Positions 33,818 to 42,987 of a stretch of 46,575 nucleotides of DNA are shown one piece after another. Location of the stretch: contig JAHIND010000033.1 in assembly GCA_018896025.1 (NCBI GenBank), positions 1-46,575 on the forward strand. Direction: 5' to 3'. The notes beneath the pieces were generated by a model, which searched no databases, was not told where the DNA came from, and worked only from the letters and a program-made list of their open reading frames with translations. Each line of letters begins with the position of its first letter. Within the stretch, counting starts at the first letter, position 1. Both the position numbers and the translations under genes were made by a program. This DNA is from Pseudomonadota bacterium. GTDB lineage: Bacteria > Desulfobacterota > Desulfarculia > Desulfarculales > Desulfarculaceae.

Positions 33818-36800
33818 TTAGGCGGCCAAGGACTCGCCCTGCTCCAGGGACACCCTGAGCAGCTTGCTCACGCCCTTGTGCTCCATGGTCACGCCGTAGA
33901 GGGTGTTGACCAGCTCCATGCTGGAGCGGCTGTGGGTGATCATCAAGATCTGGGAGCGCCGGGAAAGCTGCTGCAGCAAATCCAGGAAGCGGCCGTTGTT
34001 GGCCTCGTCCAGGGGCGCGTCCACCTCGTCCAGGATGCAGAACGGCGCGGGCCGGATGAGGAACAGGGCGAACAGCACCGCCACCGCACTCATGGCCTTT
34101 TCCCCGCCGCTGAGGCCGTCGAGGTTCTTGAGCTTCTTTCCGGGCAGCTCCACCATCAGGTGCAGGCCCGCGTCCAGGGGGTCGGTGCCCTCCTCCAGGG
34201 TAAGCTGGGCCTTGCCGCCGCCGAAGAGCACCTTGAACACTCCGTCCAGGCGCTGGTTGACCAGCTCCAGGGTCTCCAGGAACCGGCCACGGGTGGTGCG
34301 GTTGATCTTGCGGATGGCCGAACGCAGGTCATCCAGGGAGGCCTCCAGGTCGGCCTTTTGGGTGGTGAGGAACTCATGGCGCTCGGACAGGGCCGCGTGC
34401 TCGCTGATGGCCTCCAGGTTCACCGGCCCCAGGCGGTTCAGGCGGGTGCGCAGCTTGTCCAGCTTGCGCTTGCTGCTCTCCAGGTCAAAGGCCCCCTCGG
34501 GCAGGTGCTCCTTGTAGTGGGCGGCCAGCTCCAGGTGGCAGCGCTCCATGGCCTGCTCGGCCACCTGCTCCCGCTTGAGCTCCAGCTCGCGCAGCTTCCA
34601 GGCCAGCTCTTGCCCCGCGCTCTCGGCCTGCTTGAGCTCGGCCCGGGCCCGTTTCAGTTCGCCTTCCAACTGGGCGGTGCGTCCCTGGGCATGCCCCAAA
34701 ACCTCTTGGGCCATCTTGAGGCTGGATTCCTGACGGTCAAGCTCGGTGTAGAGCCCGCCCAGGCCTTCCTGCTCCTTGCCCCGGCGCTCCTCGCAGATCT
34801 TGAGCTGCTCCTGGGTCTGCTCCAGTTCCCGGCCCAGGGCCAAAACCCTGGCGCTGGCCCGGTCCATTTCCTGTTGCAGGCGCTGGGCCTCGCGCTGGGC
34901 CTGCTGGGTCTGGCTGCCCAGGCTGGCGGCGGCCAGCTTGGCCTCGCCCTCCAGGTGGCGGGCTTCCTCCAGGGCCTGGCGGGCCTCCTGAAGCATTGCC
35001 CGGGATTGTTCCAGCTCTTCTTCCAGCTCCTGGTCGCGGCCCTGCAACTCGCCGCCTTCCTGGGCCAGGGTGGTCATCTCCTGACGCAGGTGGGCAAACT
35101 CGCTCTCGGTCTCCTCGTTCTCAAAGTCCAGGGCCTGCAAGCGGCGCTGGGCTCCCTGGTTCTCCTGCTCGGCCCGAGCCAGGTCGCGCTCCCGCTGGGT
35201 AAGCTCCTGCTGGCGGAACTGCTGTTCCTCGCTAAGGGCGTCGCGCTCTTCTTCCGCCTGGGCCATGGCCGCCTCGGCGGCGCGGCGCTTCTGGGCCGCG
35301 GCCTGCTCGGCCTGTTCGGCCTTGGCCAAATCCTCGCGCTTGGTTTGCAGCTCGTTGCGCCGGGCCAGGATGGACTCGTTGCCGTCCTTGCCTTGGCCCA
35401 CGGTGCCCAGGCCGGGCTTGTCCAGGCGCTGCCCGCCGGGGCTCACCACCACCTGGCCGGGAGCCAGAGAGCGGCCCGCCCGCCACGCGGCTTCCAAATC
35501 TTGGCACCAGCCCGCCCCGGCCAGCAGATGGGTCAGGGCCTCGTAACCGGCCTCGGGCCGCACCACCCCGGACAGGGCTTGCGCGCCCGAGGGGGTCTGC
35601 TGCCCTTGGGGGGCCAGATCGTCCAGGGCCACCACCCTGAGGCGTCCCAGGCCCTTTTCGCCGCTCCAGGCGGCCAGATTCAAGGCGTCTTGGCCGCTCT
35701 GCACGATCACCGCCTGCAGGTCCGGCCCCAAGACGCTCTCCACCAGGTCCTCGCGGCCCGGCTCCACGTTGAGCCGCTCGGCCACCATGCCCTTGAGGGG
35801 CACGGGCAGCTCACCGGCCTGGTCGGCCTTGAGTAGCTTACGCACCCCGGCTCCGGCCCACTGGTGGGAGTCCAGGCTCAGCGCCAAGGCGCTCACCGAG
35901 GCGTCCATCTGGTGGCGGCGGCGGGTGGCTTCGGTCTCTTCCCGGCGCAGGGCGCTGAGCTCCTCGCCCAACTCCTTAAGGCGGGCCCTGGCCTGGGCCA
36001 GGCCCTGGGCGGTCTCTTCCTGGGCCATGCGCAGGCTTTCCACCTCCCCACGCACCTGCTCCAGGTTTTGCCCGGCCACGGCCTCCTGCTCCATCATCTG
36101 GCGGCGCTGCTCGTCCTGCTGCTGGCGGCGGCGCTCCAACTCCTGGCGGCGGCGCTCCAGATCGCCCTGGCGGTTCTTGATCTGGCTCAGGCGGCTCATG
36201 GCGTCCACCAACTCGCCCTTGGCCAGGTCCACCGCCTCCTCGGCGGCGTTCAGGGCCTCCGAGCAGCGGGCCACCTCTTGGGAAGACTCTCCCACGGCCA
36301 GGTCGCTTTGGCGGCTGCGGCCCTCGGCCTCGGCCAAAAGGCGGCGCGCCCGGTTCAGCTCGTCCTGGTTGGAGACCAGGCCGCGCTTCAGTTCCACCCG
36401 CTCCTCTTCCAGACGGGCGGCCTGGCGCTTGAGGTTCTCGGCCTCCCGCCCCAGGAGGATCAACTCGTTCTCCGCCTTTTGGATAGACCCCTGGGCCTCC
36501 AGGCGGCGCGCCCCGGAGTCGCGGATCTCCTCCTCGGCCTCCATCAGCTCCAGGCGGGCGGTCTCCAGGTCGGTTTCCAGGCCAACCAGGCGCTGGTTGG
36601 CCAACTCCAGGCTGGTGCCCGCCGCGTCGGCCTCGGCCCGCACCTGGGAGATTTCCTGGTTGTACTGGCGGTATTCAAAACTGGAGACGTTTAGGTCGAG
36701 CTCGCGGATCTGCTCGCGCAGGGTCTTGTGGGCCTGGGCTTTTTTGGCCTGGCGTTTGAGGCGCTCCATCTGGGTGGAGACCTCCAGGAGGATGTCGTCC

Positions 36801-37381
36801 AGGCGCGAGAGGTTGTCCTTGGTGCCCTCCATCTTGCGCAGGCTGATTTTCTTCTGGTTCTTGAAGCGCGTGATGCCCGCCGCTTCCTCCACCCACAGGC
36901 GGCGCTCGATGGGCTTGGCATCGATAAAGGCGGCCACCCTACCCTGCTCGATGATGGCGTAGGCCCGGTTGCCCAGGCCGGTGTCCATGAGCACCTGCTG
37001 GATGTCCTTGAGGCGGCAGGGCATCTTGTTGATGCGGTACTCGCTGTCGCCGTTGCGGTACAGGCGGCGGGTGACCATGATCTCGCTGAGCCCGGCATAG
37101 GGCTCGGCGGTTATGCTGCCGTCGTTTTCAAAGACCACGTTGACTTCGGCCAGGCCCGCGGGCTTGCGGTCGCCGGAACCGTTGAAGATCACGTCTTCCA
37201 TGCTCTGGCCGCGAAGCTGCCGGGCGGATTGCTCCCCCAGGGCCCAGCGGACCGCATCCACCACATTGGACTTGCCACATCCATTGGGACCCACCACCGC
37301 GCACAGACCTTCGGGAAAGTCCATAATGGTGCGGTCGGCAAAGGATTTGAAGCCTATGATGTCCAGACGGCGGACCTTCAT
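33818..37381 (-). CDS. smc: chromosome segregation protein SMC
   Basis: 1187 residues from ATG 37381; a GTG two codons earlier is possible. The head has Walker A GPNGCGKSN (~31-39), then a very long coiled coil, a hinge region (~500-650, with flexible SGEKGLGRL and GGQRLDKPG turns), a second coiled coil and the C-terminal head with ABC signature LSGGEKAMSA and Walker B FCILDEVDAPLDEAN. The ATPase organises and segregates chromosomes, usually with ScpAB, whose genes are not in this window. The coiled coil is long and glutamine/arginine-rich, as in a full-length SMC. Confidence 0.96.
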   Translation of the reverse strand: MKVRRLDIIGFKSFADRTIMDFPEGLCAVVGPNGCGKSNVVDAVRWALGEQSARQLRGQSMEDVIFNGSGDRKPAGLAEVNVVFENDGSITAEPYAGLSEIMVTRRLYRNGDSEYRINKMPCRLKDIQQVLMDTGLGNRAYAIIEQGRVAAFIDAKPIERRLWVEEAAGITRFKNQKKISLRKMEGTKDNLSRLDDILLEVSTQMERLKRQAKKAQAHKTLREQIRELDLNVSSFEYRQYNQEISQVRAEADAAGTSLELANQRLVGLETDLETARLELMEAEEEIRDSGARRLEAQGSIQKAENELILLGREAENLKRQAARLEEERVELKRGLVSNQDELNRARRLLAEAEGRSRQSDLAVGESSQEVARCSEALNAAEEAVDLAKGELVDAMSRLSQIKNRQGDLERRRQELERRRQQQDEQRRQMMEQEAVAGQNLEQVRGEVESLRMAQEETAQGLAQARARLKELGEELSALRREETEATRRRHQMDASVSALALSLDSHQWAGAGVRKLLKADQAGELPVPLKGMVAERLNVEPGREDLVESVLGPDLQAVIVQSGQDALNLAAWSGEKGLGRLRVVALDDLAPQGQQTPSGAQALSGVVRPEAGYEALTHLLAGAGWCQDLEAAWRAGRSLAPGQVVVSPGGQRLDKPGLGTVGQGKDGNESILARRNELQTKREDLAKAEQAEQAAAQKRRAAEAAMAQAEEERDALSEEQQFRQQELTQRERDLARAEQENQGAQRRLQALDFENEETESEFAHLRQEMTTLAQEGGELQGRDQELEEELEQSRAMLQEARQALEEARHLEGEAKLAAASLGSQTQQAQREAQRLQQEMDRASARVLALGRELEQTQEQLKICEERRGKEQEGLGGLYTELDRQESSLKMAQEVLGHAQGRTAQLEGELKRARAELKQAESAGQELAWKLRELELKREQVAEQAMERCHLELAAHYKEHLPEGAFDLESSKRKLDKLRTRLNRLGPVNLEAISEHAALSERHEFLTTQKADLEASLDDLRSAIRKINRTTRGRFLETLELVNQRLDGVFKVLFGGGKAQLTLEEGTDPLDAGLHLMVELPGKKLKNLDGLSGGEKAMSAVAVLFALFLIRPAPFCILDEVDAPLDEANNGRFLDLLQQLSRRSQILMITHSRSSMELVNTLYGVTMEHKGVSKLLRVSLEQGESLAA

Positions 37382-37537
37382 GGTCACCCCACGCTAGTGT
37401 TCACTCGAAATTATCAAAAATAAGGCCCCGAGTCAACCCGCAACACAATATTGAGTGGGTTGTCTCTTTAGCTACAACAAGATGTAGGGGTAAGAGATTT
37501 TTCGAAAATCAGCCCGAGTGCACTAAAAAGCGGGAAA

Positions 37538-38302
37538 TCATTTTTTGACCAGGTCCCCGTGGCCCACCAATATGCCCGCCGCCGCCGCGGCCAGGGGGCC
37601 GCGCAACTCGCCCCGGGGCAGCCACACCTGCTGGGGGGACCTGACCTGAACCTGGGCCAATTCGCCGTTTTCACCCAGGAATCTGTACTCCGGCGGGCGG
37701 CCGCCGCCCACTTCTTCCACGGACATCAGGCCCTTGCCTTTTATGCGGATGGTCACGTCAACCGCGTCGCTCAAAGCCCCGGCGGCGTTGGGGTCCTTGC
37801 CCGCGTCTCGCCACTTGGAAGGCAGGGAGTATACCGACATGCGCCAGGTCTTGCCGCCCTTGGCCGGGGTCATGACGCAGGCCAACACCGTGCTGCGGCT
37901 GGGGTCCAGGGTGAAGCCGTGGCCCCACAGGGTGCCGATGTTCAGGTCCATGCCGCCGTAGTCGCCGCCCAGGGCGCAGCGGCAATACCAGTCGCCCTGG
38001 GGGCCGCTGACCACGAAATCGGCCGCCTGGCGCATGACCAGGCCCCGCATGCCCACGAAGGCCCAGTCCTTTTGCACCGGCTTTTCCGCCTGAATGCCGT
38101 GGACCTTATAGCCGCCGAAGACCATGTCCCCTTGCCAGCCCGGCCCCGCCGGGCGGCTCACCACCAAGGGGGCGCCCAGATCGGCGGAAGGAGGCGGTGG
38201 CGCGGAGGGAGAGCCGCCGCAGGCGGCGGGCAGCATAAAGGCCAGGGCGAAGCCAGCCCCCAGAAATAGATGGGCGAGTTTTCTAGTGCGTCCAGAGGGC
38301 AT
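37538..38302 (-). CDS. uncharacterised lipoprotein, paralogue of its upstream neighbour
   Basis: 254 residues. The N-terminus (MPSGRTRKLAHLFLGAGFAL, then MLPAAC) is a signal with an atypical lipobox. Motifs shared with the upstream gene are FG-Y-V (VFGGYKV), W-x-C-x-C (DWYCRCA), LAC, G-x-x-WR and a C-terminal VWLP...AAAAAG segment. The spacing fits an extracytoplasmic beta domain held by a disulfide. Function unknown. AAAGGA lies before the ATG. The gap to the upstream gene is 16 bases, so the two form an operon. Confidence 0.7.
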   Translation of the reverse strand: MPSGRTRKLAHLFLGAGFALAFMLPAACGGSPSAPPPPSADLGAPLVVSRPAGPGWQGDMVFGGYKVHGIQAEKPVQKDWAFVGMRGLVMRQAADFVVSGPQGDWYCRCALGGDYGGMDLNIGTLWGHGFTLDPSRSTVLACVMTPAKGGKTWRMSVYSLPSKWRDAGKDPNAAGALSDAVDVTIRIKGKGLMSVEEVGGGRPPEYRFLGENGELAQVQVRSPQQVWLPRGELRGPLAAAAAGILVGHGDLVKK

Positions 38303-38318
38303 GCCGATTCCTTTGCGT

Positions 38319-39041
38319 TTACTTGCGGCTTATGTCTTGGTAGAGCAACAGGGCAGCCGAGGCGGCGGCCATGGCCTCCTGCTGGGGCGAGTCGGGCAGC
38401 CACAGTAACCCGTCGTTTATCACCTGCACCGCCCCCACCGTGCCGCTAAGTTGCCCGGCCACGCTGAAAACGTAGCCCGTGGGCTCGCTCAAGGGGATGG
38501 TGGTGCCTTCCAGCTTGTCGGTGCCCTGCACCTGGATGGTGAGCTTGGGCCCTTCCAGCACTCCCCGCATGGGCGCGTTGGAAGCTCCGCCCGCCGCCAG
38601 GGCCAGCCGCCACAGGATGCCCTGGGGCGAACGCAGGGAGCAGGCCAGGCTTTGCCCCGCTCCGACTTCCCAGGTCAGCTTACCCCCGCCCACCATTGAT
38701 TCCAATACCTGCTGGTTCACCTTGGCGGCGCAGTTGCAGCGCCAGACCTTGCTCCCCTGCCCCGTGGCCAGATGGTATTCATAGGATTGGTCGGCCCGGT
38801 AGCTCTCATAGGCGATGAAGCCCCAGGCGGTGCTCTCTGTCCAGCCGCGCTTGATGTCTTTTACGGTGTAGGGGCCAAAGGTGAAGGGAGCATCCCAGCC
38901 GGAGACCAGGGTCTGCTCCACCTTCCAGGGCTGGGTGACGGCGGCCAGCTCCACCGGGGCGGCCATTTGGGCCTCCCGGCAGGCGGTAGCCGTGGCCGCG
39001 AACAGCAAAACCAGACAAAACGCCGGCCAGCGGCGAGCCAT
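38319..39041 (-). CDS. uncharacterised lipoprotein, paralogue of the downstream gene
   Basis: 240 residues. The signal (MARRWPAFCLVLLFAATATA) ends in a cysteine, TATAC, as a plausible lipobox. Shared blocks with the downstream paralogue, in order: FTFGPYTVKDI, KVWRCNCA, SLACSLRSPQGILWRL, and LLWLPDSP then AMAAASAALLLY. Divergence between the two is considerable, so the duplication is not recent. Located just after the hybrid histidine kinase on the same strand, 97 bases away, it might be a transcript continuation. A structural or sensory role cannot be assigned. Confidence 0.7.
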   Translation of the reverse strand: MARRWPAFCLVLLFAATATACREAQMAAPVELAAVTQPWKVEQTLVSGWDAPFTFGPYTVKDIKRGWTESTAWGFIAYESYRADQSYEYHLATGQGSKVWRCNCAAKVNQQVLESMVGGGKLTWEVGAGQSLACSLRSPQGILWRLALAAGGASNAPMRGVLEGPKLTIQVQGTDKLEGTTIPLSEPTGYVFSVAGQLSGTVGAVQVINDGLLWLPDSPQQEAMAAASAALLLYQDISRK

Positions 39042-39138
39042 AGAGCGAACCTCTTTGACGAAATCCTACAGGCGATTTGATTTTGCCACCAAAACCAAAG
39101 AGATGGAAGTCTATTGTACGGCGGGGGGGCGGCTCCGG

Positions 39139-41517
39139 CTAACGGTCCAGGACCTTGCGCACCATCCCCAGCATCTCGGCCCGGCTGAAGGGCTTGGGCA
39201 GCAGACCGGCGATTTTTTGGGATAGGTTGCTTTGTAAAGCCCCGTCTCGGGCGTAACCAGAGGAAATGACCACCCTGGCCTCCGGGTCCAGGGCCAGCAT
39301 CTCCTCCAGGCATTTGCCCCCCCCCATGCCCGGCATGCTCAGGTCCAGGATCACCAGGTCCAACTCGCCCTGCCGCTCCTTGAACAGGGCGATGGCCTCT
39401 TCGCCGCTGGCCGCCTGCAACACCCTGAAACCGGCAGAGGCGAGATGGGCCGCGCCTATGGTGAGGATTTGCTCCTCGTCGTCCACCAAAAGAATCGTCT
39501 CGTTGCCCGTGACCGGCTGGTGCTCTTGCTCCCGGGCCGGAGCTGGGAAAACTTGTTTAGAGTCGACCGGAAAAAAGGCCTTAAAGGTGGAGCCGCCGCC
39601 GGGCCTGGTTTCACAGGTAATGTGCCCGCTGTGCCCCTTTACGACCCCGAAAACCGTGGCCAGACCCAGCCCGGTGCCCTTGCCCACTTCCTTGGTGGTG
39701 AAAAAGGGGTCAAAGGCCCGAGCCAGCACCTCGGGGAGCATGCCCGTGCCGTTGTCGGTCACGGACACCACCACGAACTTGCCGGAAAATCTCTGGGAGC
39801 AGGCGCTGCACCCCAGGCCGTCCACCTCTTGCATGGACACCGAGATTTTAAGCTCGCCCCCCTCGGGCATGGCGTCGCGGGCGTTGGTCCCCAGGTTCAT
39901 GAGCATCTGCTGAATCTGGTGGGGGTCGCCGTTGATCAGGGGCAGGCCCTCGGCCACCTCCAGGCGCACCTCGATCATCTTGGGCAGGATCTTGCGTATG
40001 AGGTTGCCTACGGCCTCCACCTCCTGGGCCAGATCCACCGCCTTGAACTCCGGCTCCACCCGGTGGCTGAAGGTCAGGATTTGGCGGATCAGGCCCTTGG
40101 CCCGGTCGGCGGCGCCCAGGATCTCGTCCAGGTCCTTGGGGTCGACACACCCGCTGCGCGAATCGGCCGCGGCCATTTCGGCATAGCCCATGATCACCGA
40201 CAAAATGTTGTTGAAGTCGTGGGCGATGCCCCCGGCCAAGGTGCCCAGGGCTTCCATTTTCTGGGACTGGCGAAGCTGGATTTCCATATTACGGGCTTCG
40301 TCCTGGGCCTTTTCGATCTCCTTGAGGGACTGCTGGAGGTCGCTCTCCGCCTTTTTGCGCTCGCTTATCTCCTTTTGCAGAGACTGGTTGGCCGCGGCCA
40401 GCTTGGCGGTGCGCTCCTCCACCTTGCGCTCCAGCTCTATGTTGGCCAGCTCCAATTCCCTTTCCATGCGTTTGCGCATGGAGATGTCGCGAATCACCCC
40501 CACCGTGCCCACAAAAAATCGGTTTTCCGGCAAGCCCTTTTCTTCATGCAGGCCCGCGCTGCTCACCTCGGCAAAAACCACCTCGTCGCTCAACAACTGC
40601 ACCAGGCCCGGCTTGAAGCTGCTGGAGTGCTTACAGCGCAGCTTCACCTCCAGCCCGGAGGTCTTGCGGTCTCCGGAGCGCCGCTCGTCAAAGAGCTTGG
40701 GGGCCTTTTCGTTGCCGGTGTGCTCCCCCTTCAAACGGAGCAACACTTTTTCCCGGCTGACCGCGTCCACTTCGGAGGGGTAGATAATGGTGCTGAAGTG
40801 TTGACCCTGAAGCTCCGTGGGCTCGAAACCCAGCCTGCTTATTGCCTCGTTGATGTAGGTGAAGTGCCCTTTGGGGTCCAGGCGATAGACGATGTCCGGC
40901 ACCGTCTGCACCAGGGAGCGGAAGCGCTGCTCCGAGGCGGCCAGTTCCTGTAGGTTGTCCGCCAGGCGATGGTTGGCGTTTTCCAACTCGTCGCGGATCT
41001 TGGCCAGCTCCCGGTTTTGCAGCACCGCGTTTTCGTAGGTGGACAGGAGCAGGTTGATCATCTGCCGCCGGTCGGCCGAAACATGGTACTCCCGGCCCTG
41101 GATGGTCACCTGCAAGTCGCCGCCCTTGTCCTCCACCTTGTGGCTGCCGCTGATCAGGGACTCCACCTTGCCCAGGAGGTAGCCCTGGTCGTAGGGCTTG
41201 GTGACGTAATAGTCGGCCTGGTTTTCCAGGCCCGCGATCACGTCCTCGGCCTCGGAAAGCGAGGTGAGCAGTATCACCGGGATGCCCTTCAAGCGCGGGT
41301 CGCCCTTTATGGCCGCGCAGAGCTGATAGCCGTCCATCTCGGGCATCATAACGTCGCTGATGACCAGGTCAGCCGCCCGGCTCTCCAGTTGCTCCAGGGC
41401 TTCCCGGCCGTTCTTGGCTACGCGGGGCTTATAGCCCGCCTCCTGCAGCAGCATGGCCAGCTTGATGGCCTGGGTGGGGCTGTCCTCCACGACCAGGATA
41501 TGTTTATCGACGGACAC
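39139..41517 (-). CDS. hybrid sensor histidine kinase: REC-PAS-HisKA-HATPase-REC
   Basis: 792 residues, cytoplasmic. The N-terminal receiver (VVEDSPTQ, D55 in LVISDVMMPEMDG) is followed by a helical linker, a PAS domain (~190-300, FRSLVQTVPDIVYRLDPKG) and a coiled coil. The HisKA phosphorylation site H433 is in GGIAHDFNNIL, the ATPase N-box has N545 in NLGTNARDAM and a G-box GKGTGLGL, and the second receiver has D725 in VILDLSMPGMGG. No membrane segment, so input probably comes by phosphotransfer through its own receiver or by ligand binding in PAS. Starts at GTG 41517. Last gene of the chemosensory operon. Confidence 0.92.
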   Translation of the reverse strand: MSVDKHILVVEDSPTQAIKLAMLLQEAGYKPRVAKNGREALEQLESRAADLVISDVMMPEMDGYQLCAAIKGDPRLKGIPVILLTSLSEAEDVIAGLENQADYYVTKPYDQGYLLGKVESLISGSHKVEDKGGDLQVTIQGREYHVSADRRQMINLLLSTYENAVLQNRELAKIRDELENANHRLADNLQELAASEQRFRSLVQTVPDIVYRLDPKGHFTYINEAISRLGFEPTELQGQHFSTIIYPSEVDAVSREKVLLRLKGEHTGNEKAPKLFDERRSGDRKTSGLEVKLRCKHSSSFKPGLVQLLSDEVVFAEVSSAGLHEEKGLPENRFFVGTVGVIRDISMRKRMERELELANIELERKVEERTAKLAAANQSLQKEISERKKAESDLQQSLKEIEKAQDEARNMEIQLRQSQKMEALGTLAGGIAHDFNNILSVIMGYAEMAAADSRSGCVDPKDLDEILGAADRAKGLIRQILTFSHRVEPEFKAVDLAQEVEAVGNLIRKILPKMIEVRLEVAEGLPLINGDPHQIQQMLMNLGTNARDAMPEGGELKISVSMQEVDGLGCSACSQRFSGKFVVVSVTDNGTGMLPEVLARAFDPFFTTKEVGKGTGLGLATVFGVVKGHSGHITCETRPGGGSTFKAFFPVDSKQVFPAPAREQEHQPVTGNETILLVDDEEQILTIGAAHLASAGFRVLQAASGEEAIALFKERQGELDLVILDLSMPGMGGGKCLEEMLALDPEARVVISSGYARDGALQSNLSQKIAGLLPKPFSRAEMLGMVRKVLDR

Positions 41518-41540
41518 GGTTATTCAGCGATCTCCCAGAC

Positions 41541-41951
41541 TTAACTCTTCAACTTCACGCCGGCCACCGCCTTGACGGTGTTGAGCAGGCACTCTCCCCA
41601 GGCGTCCTGGGCGGCCCGTCCGGCTTCCACCGGCTTGGCCACCACCTCCAGAGCCCCTGCCTTCAAGGCCTCGAAGGCCACCCTGGGCTCGTTGGCGTCG
41701 GCGTGGGCGGTGACCACCACGATGGGCACCGGCGCGGTGGCCATGATTTGGCGGGTAGCCTCCACCCCGTCCATGTCGGGCATCACCACGTCCATGGTGA
41801 TTACGTCCGGCATCAGTTCCCCGGCCATCCGTACCGCCTGCTGGCCGTTGACGGCCATTCCCACCACGCTCACCTCGGGATCGGCCTCCAGGATATGCTT
41901 GAGCAATGCGGACGTGGTCGGGGAGTCATCCACCACCAGCACTTTGATCAT
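41541..41951 (-). CDS. stand-alone CheB-type receiver protein
   Basis: 136 residues, a receiver domain with VVDDSPTT, the phosphoacceptor aspartate in VITMDVVMPDMDGVEAT, and the T/K pair VVTAHAD and VVAKPVE. The MDVVMPDMDGVEATRQIM block is the one typical of CheB, but the methylesterase domain is missing and the gene ends soon after the receiver. It may be a phosphate sink or single-domain output such as a CheY alternative. It lies 10 bases from the diguanylate cyclase gene and 23 bases from the hybrid kinase. Confidence 0.85.
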   Translation of the reverse strand: MIKVLVVDDSPTTSALLKHILEADPEVSVVGMAVNGQQAVRMAGELMPDVITMDVVMPDMDGVEATRQIMATAPVPIVVVTAHADANEPRVAFEALKAGALEVVAKPVEAGRAAQDAWGECLLNTVKAVAGVKLKS

Positions 41952-41961
41952 GGCCTTTTCC

Positions 41962-42987
41962 TCACTCCACCAGCTCCTGGGGCGGGCTGTCGCCGGGTCC
42001 CAGCACCACCACCCGGTTGCGCCCCGCGTCCTTGGCCATGTAAAGGGCCCTGTCGGCCTTGGCGATGAGCTTCAGCGGGGTAGTTATATCCGAATCGGGC
42101 AAGGCGGCCACCCCCAAGCTTATGGTGATCTTCAGGTTGCCCGCCTCGCTGGCCAGAGGGGTGGAGGCCACCTCCCTACATAGGCGTCTGGCCGTCAATG
42201 CCGCCGCGTCCAGATCGGTCATGGGCAGCAGCAAGACGAACTCCTCGCCGCCGTAGCGGGCGATCACGTCCGCCTTGCGCGAGCCCCGCTCCAGAACGGC
42301 GGCCAGGCCCTTGAGCACCTCGTCGCCCACCAGGTGGCCGTACTGGTTGTTGAAGTCGCGGAAGTGGTCGATGTCCAGCATCACGCAGGACAAGGAGGTG
42401 CCGTAGCGGCTGGCCACGGTGACCTCGTCCTGCAGCATTTTTTGCAGGTAGTGGCGGTTGTGCAGCCCGGTGAGGTGGTCGGTCACCGCCACCCGCCGCC
42501 ACACGTTGAAAGACTCCTGGGCTTCGTTGAGCTTTTCCTGCAGTTCGTTGTTGAGCCGCTTGATCCTGAGCAGGGACTTGACCCTGGCCAACAGCTCCCT
42601 GGCGTCGAAGGGCTTTGGCAGGTAGTCGTCCGCTCCCACTTCCAGGCCGTCCAGCCGGTCTTCCACTTCCTGGCGGGCGCTGAGCATGAGCACGGGAATG
42701 TAGTGGTCCGACTGGGAGCGCAACTTGCGGCAGACGCTGTAGCCGTCTATATCCGGCAACATGATGTCCAGGACCACCAGGTCCGGCTTGGTTTCCCGGG
42801 CCAGGGCCAAGGACTGGAAGCCGTCGGCCGCTACCTCCACCTGGTATCCGTCATTGGCCAGGATGTTCCTGATATGAGCCGCCTGGGTGGGGCTGTCCTC
42901 CACGCACAGGATTCTCTCCACTGGACTGTTTGACTCGCAACGGCTGACTTCGTTCATTTGATCCCGATCCTGCAGATCAATTGCCAT
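41962..42987 (-). CDS. REC-GGDEF response regulator diguanylate cyclase, WspR-like
   Basis: 341 residues from ATG 42987, which overlaps the cheB stop; another ATG at 42957 is possible. The receiver (CVEDSPTQ, aspartate in VVLDIMLPDIDG, KPFD) is followed by a coiled coil (INNEL...NEAQESF) and a GGDEF domain with the active-site motif RYGGEEFVLL. DEVTVASRYGTSLSCVMLDI and KADRALYMAKDAGRN are conserved. It makes cyclic di-GMP when phosphorylated. There is no RxxD I-site obvious upstream of GGEEF (ERGSRKAD in its place is near-consensus). Order after CheA-REC and CheB recalls Wsp. Confidence 0.92.
   Translation of the reverse strand: MAIDLQDRDQMNEVSRCESNSPVERILCVEDSPTQAAHIRNILANDGYQVEVAADGFQSLALARETKPDLVVLDIMLPDIDGYSVCRKLRSQSDHYIPVLMLSARQEVEDRLDGLEVGADDYLPKPFDARELLARVKSLLRIKRLNNELQEKLNEAQESFNVWRRVAVTDHLTGLHNRHYLQKMLQDEVTVASRYGTSLSCVMLDIDHFRDFNNQYGHLVGDEVLKGLAAVLERGSRKADVIARYGGEEFVLLLPMTDLDAAALTARRLCREVASTPLASEAGNLKITISLGVAALPDSDITTPLKLIAKADRALYMAKDAGRNRVVVLGPGDSPPQELVE

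Noticed and set aside
33791..35836. 681-codon plus-strand ORF opposite smc
   Set aside because: It is antisense to the conserved SMC coding frame and consists of low-complexity leucine/glycine/alanine runs, the usual shadow of a GC-rich coiled-coil gene.
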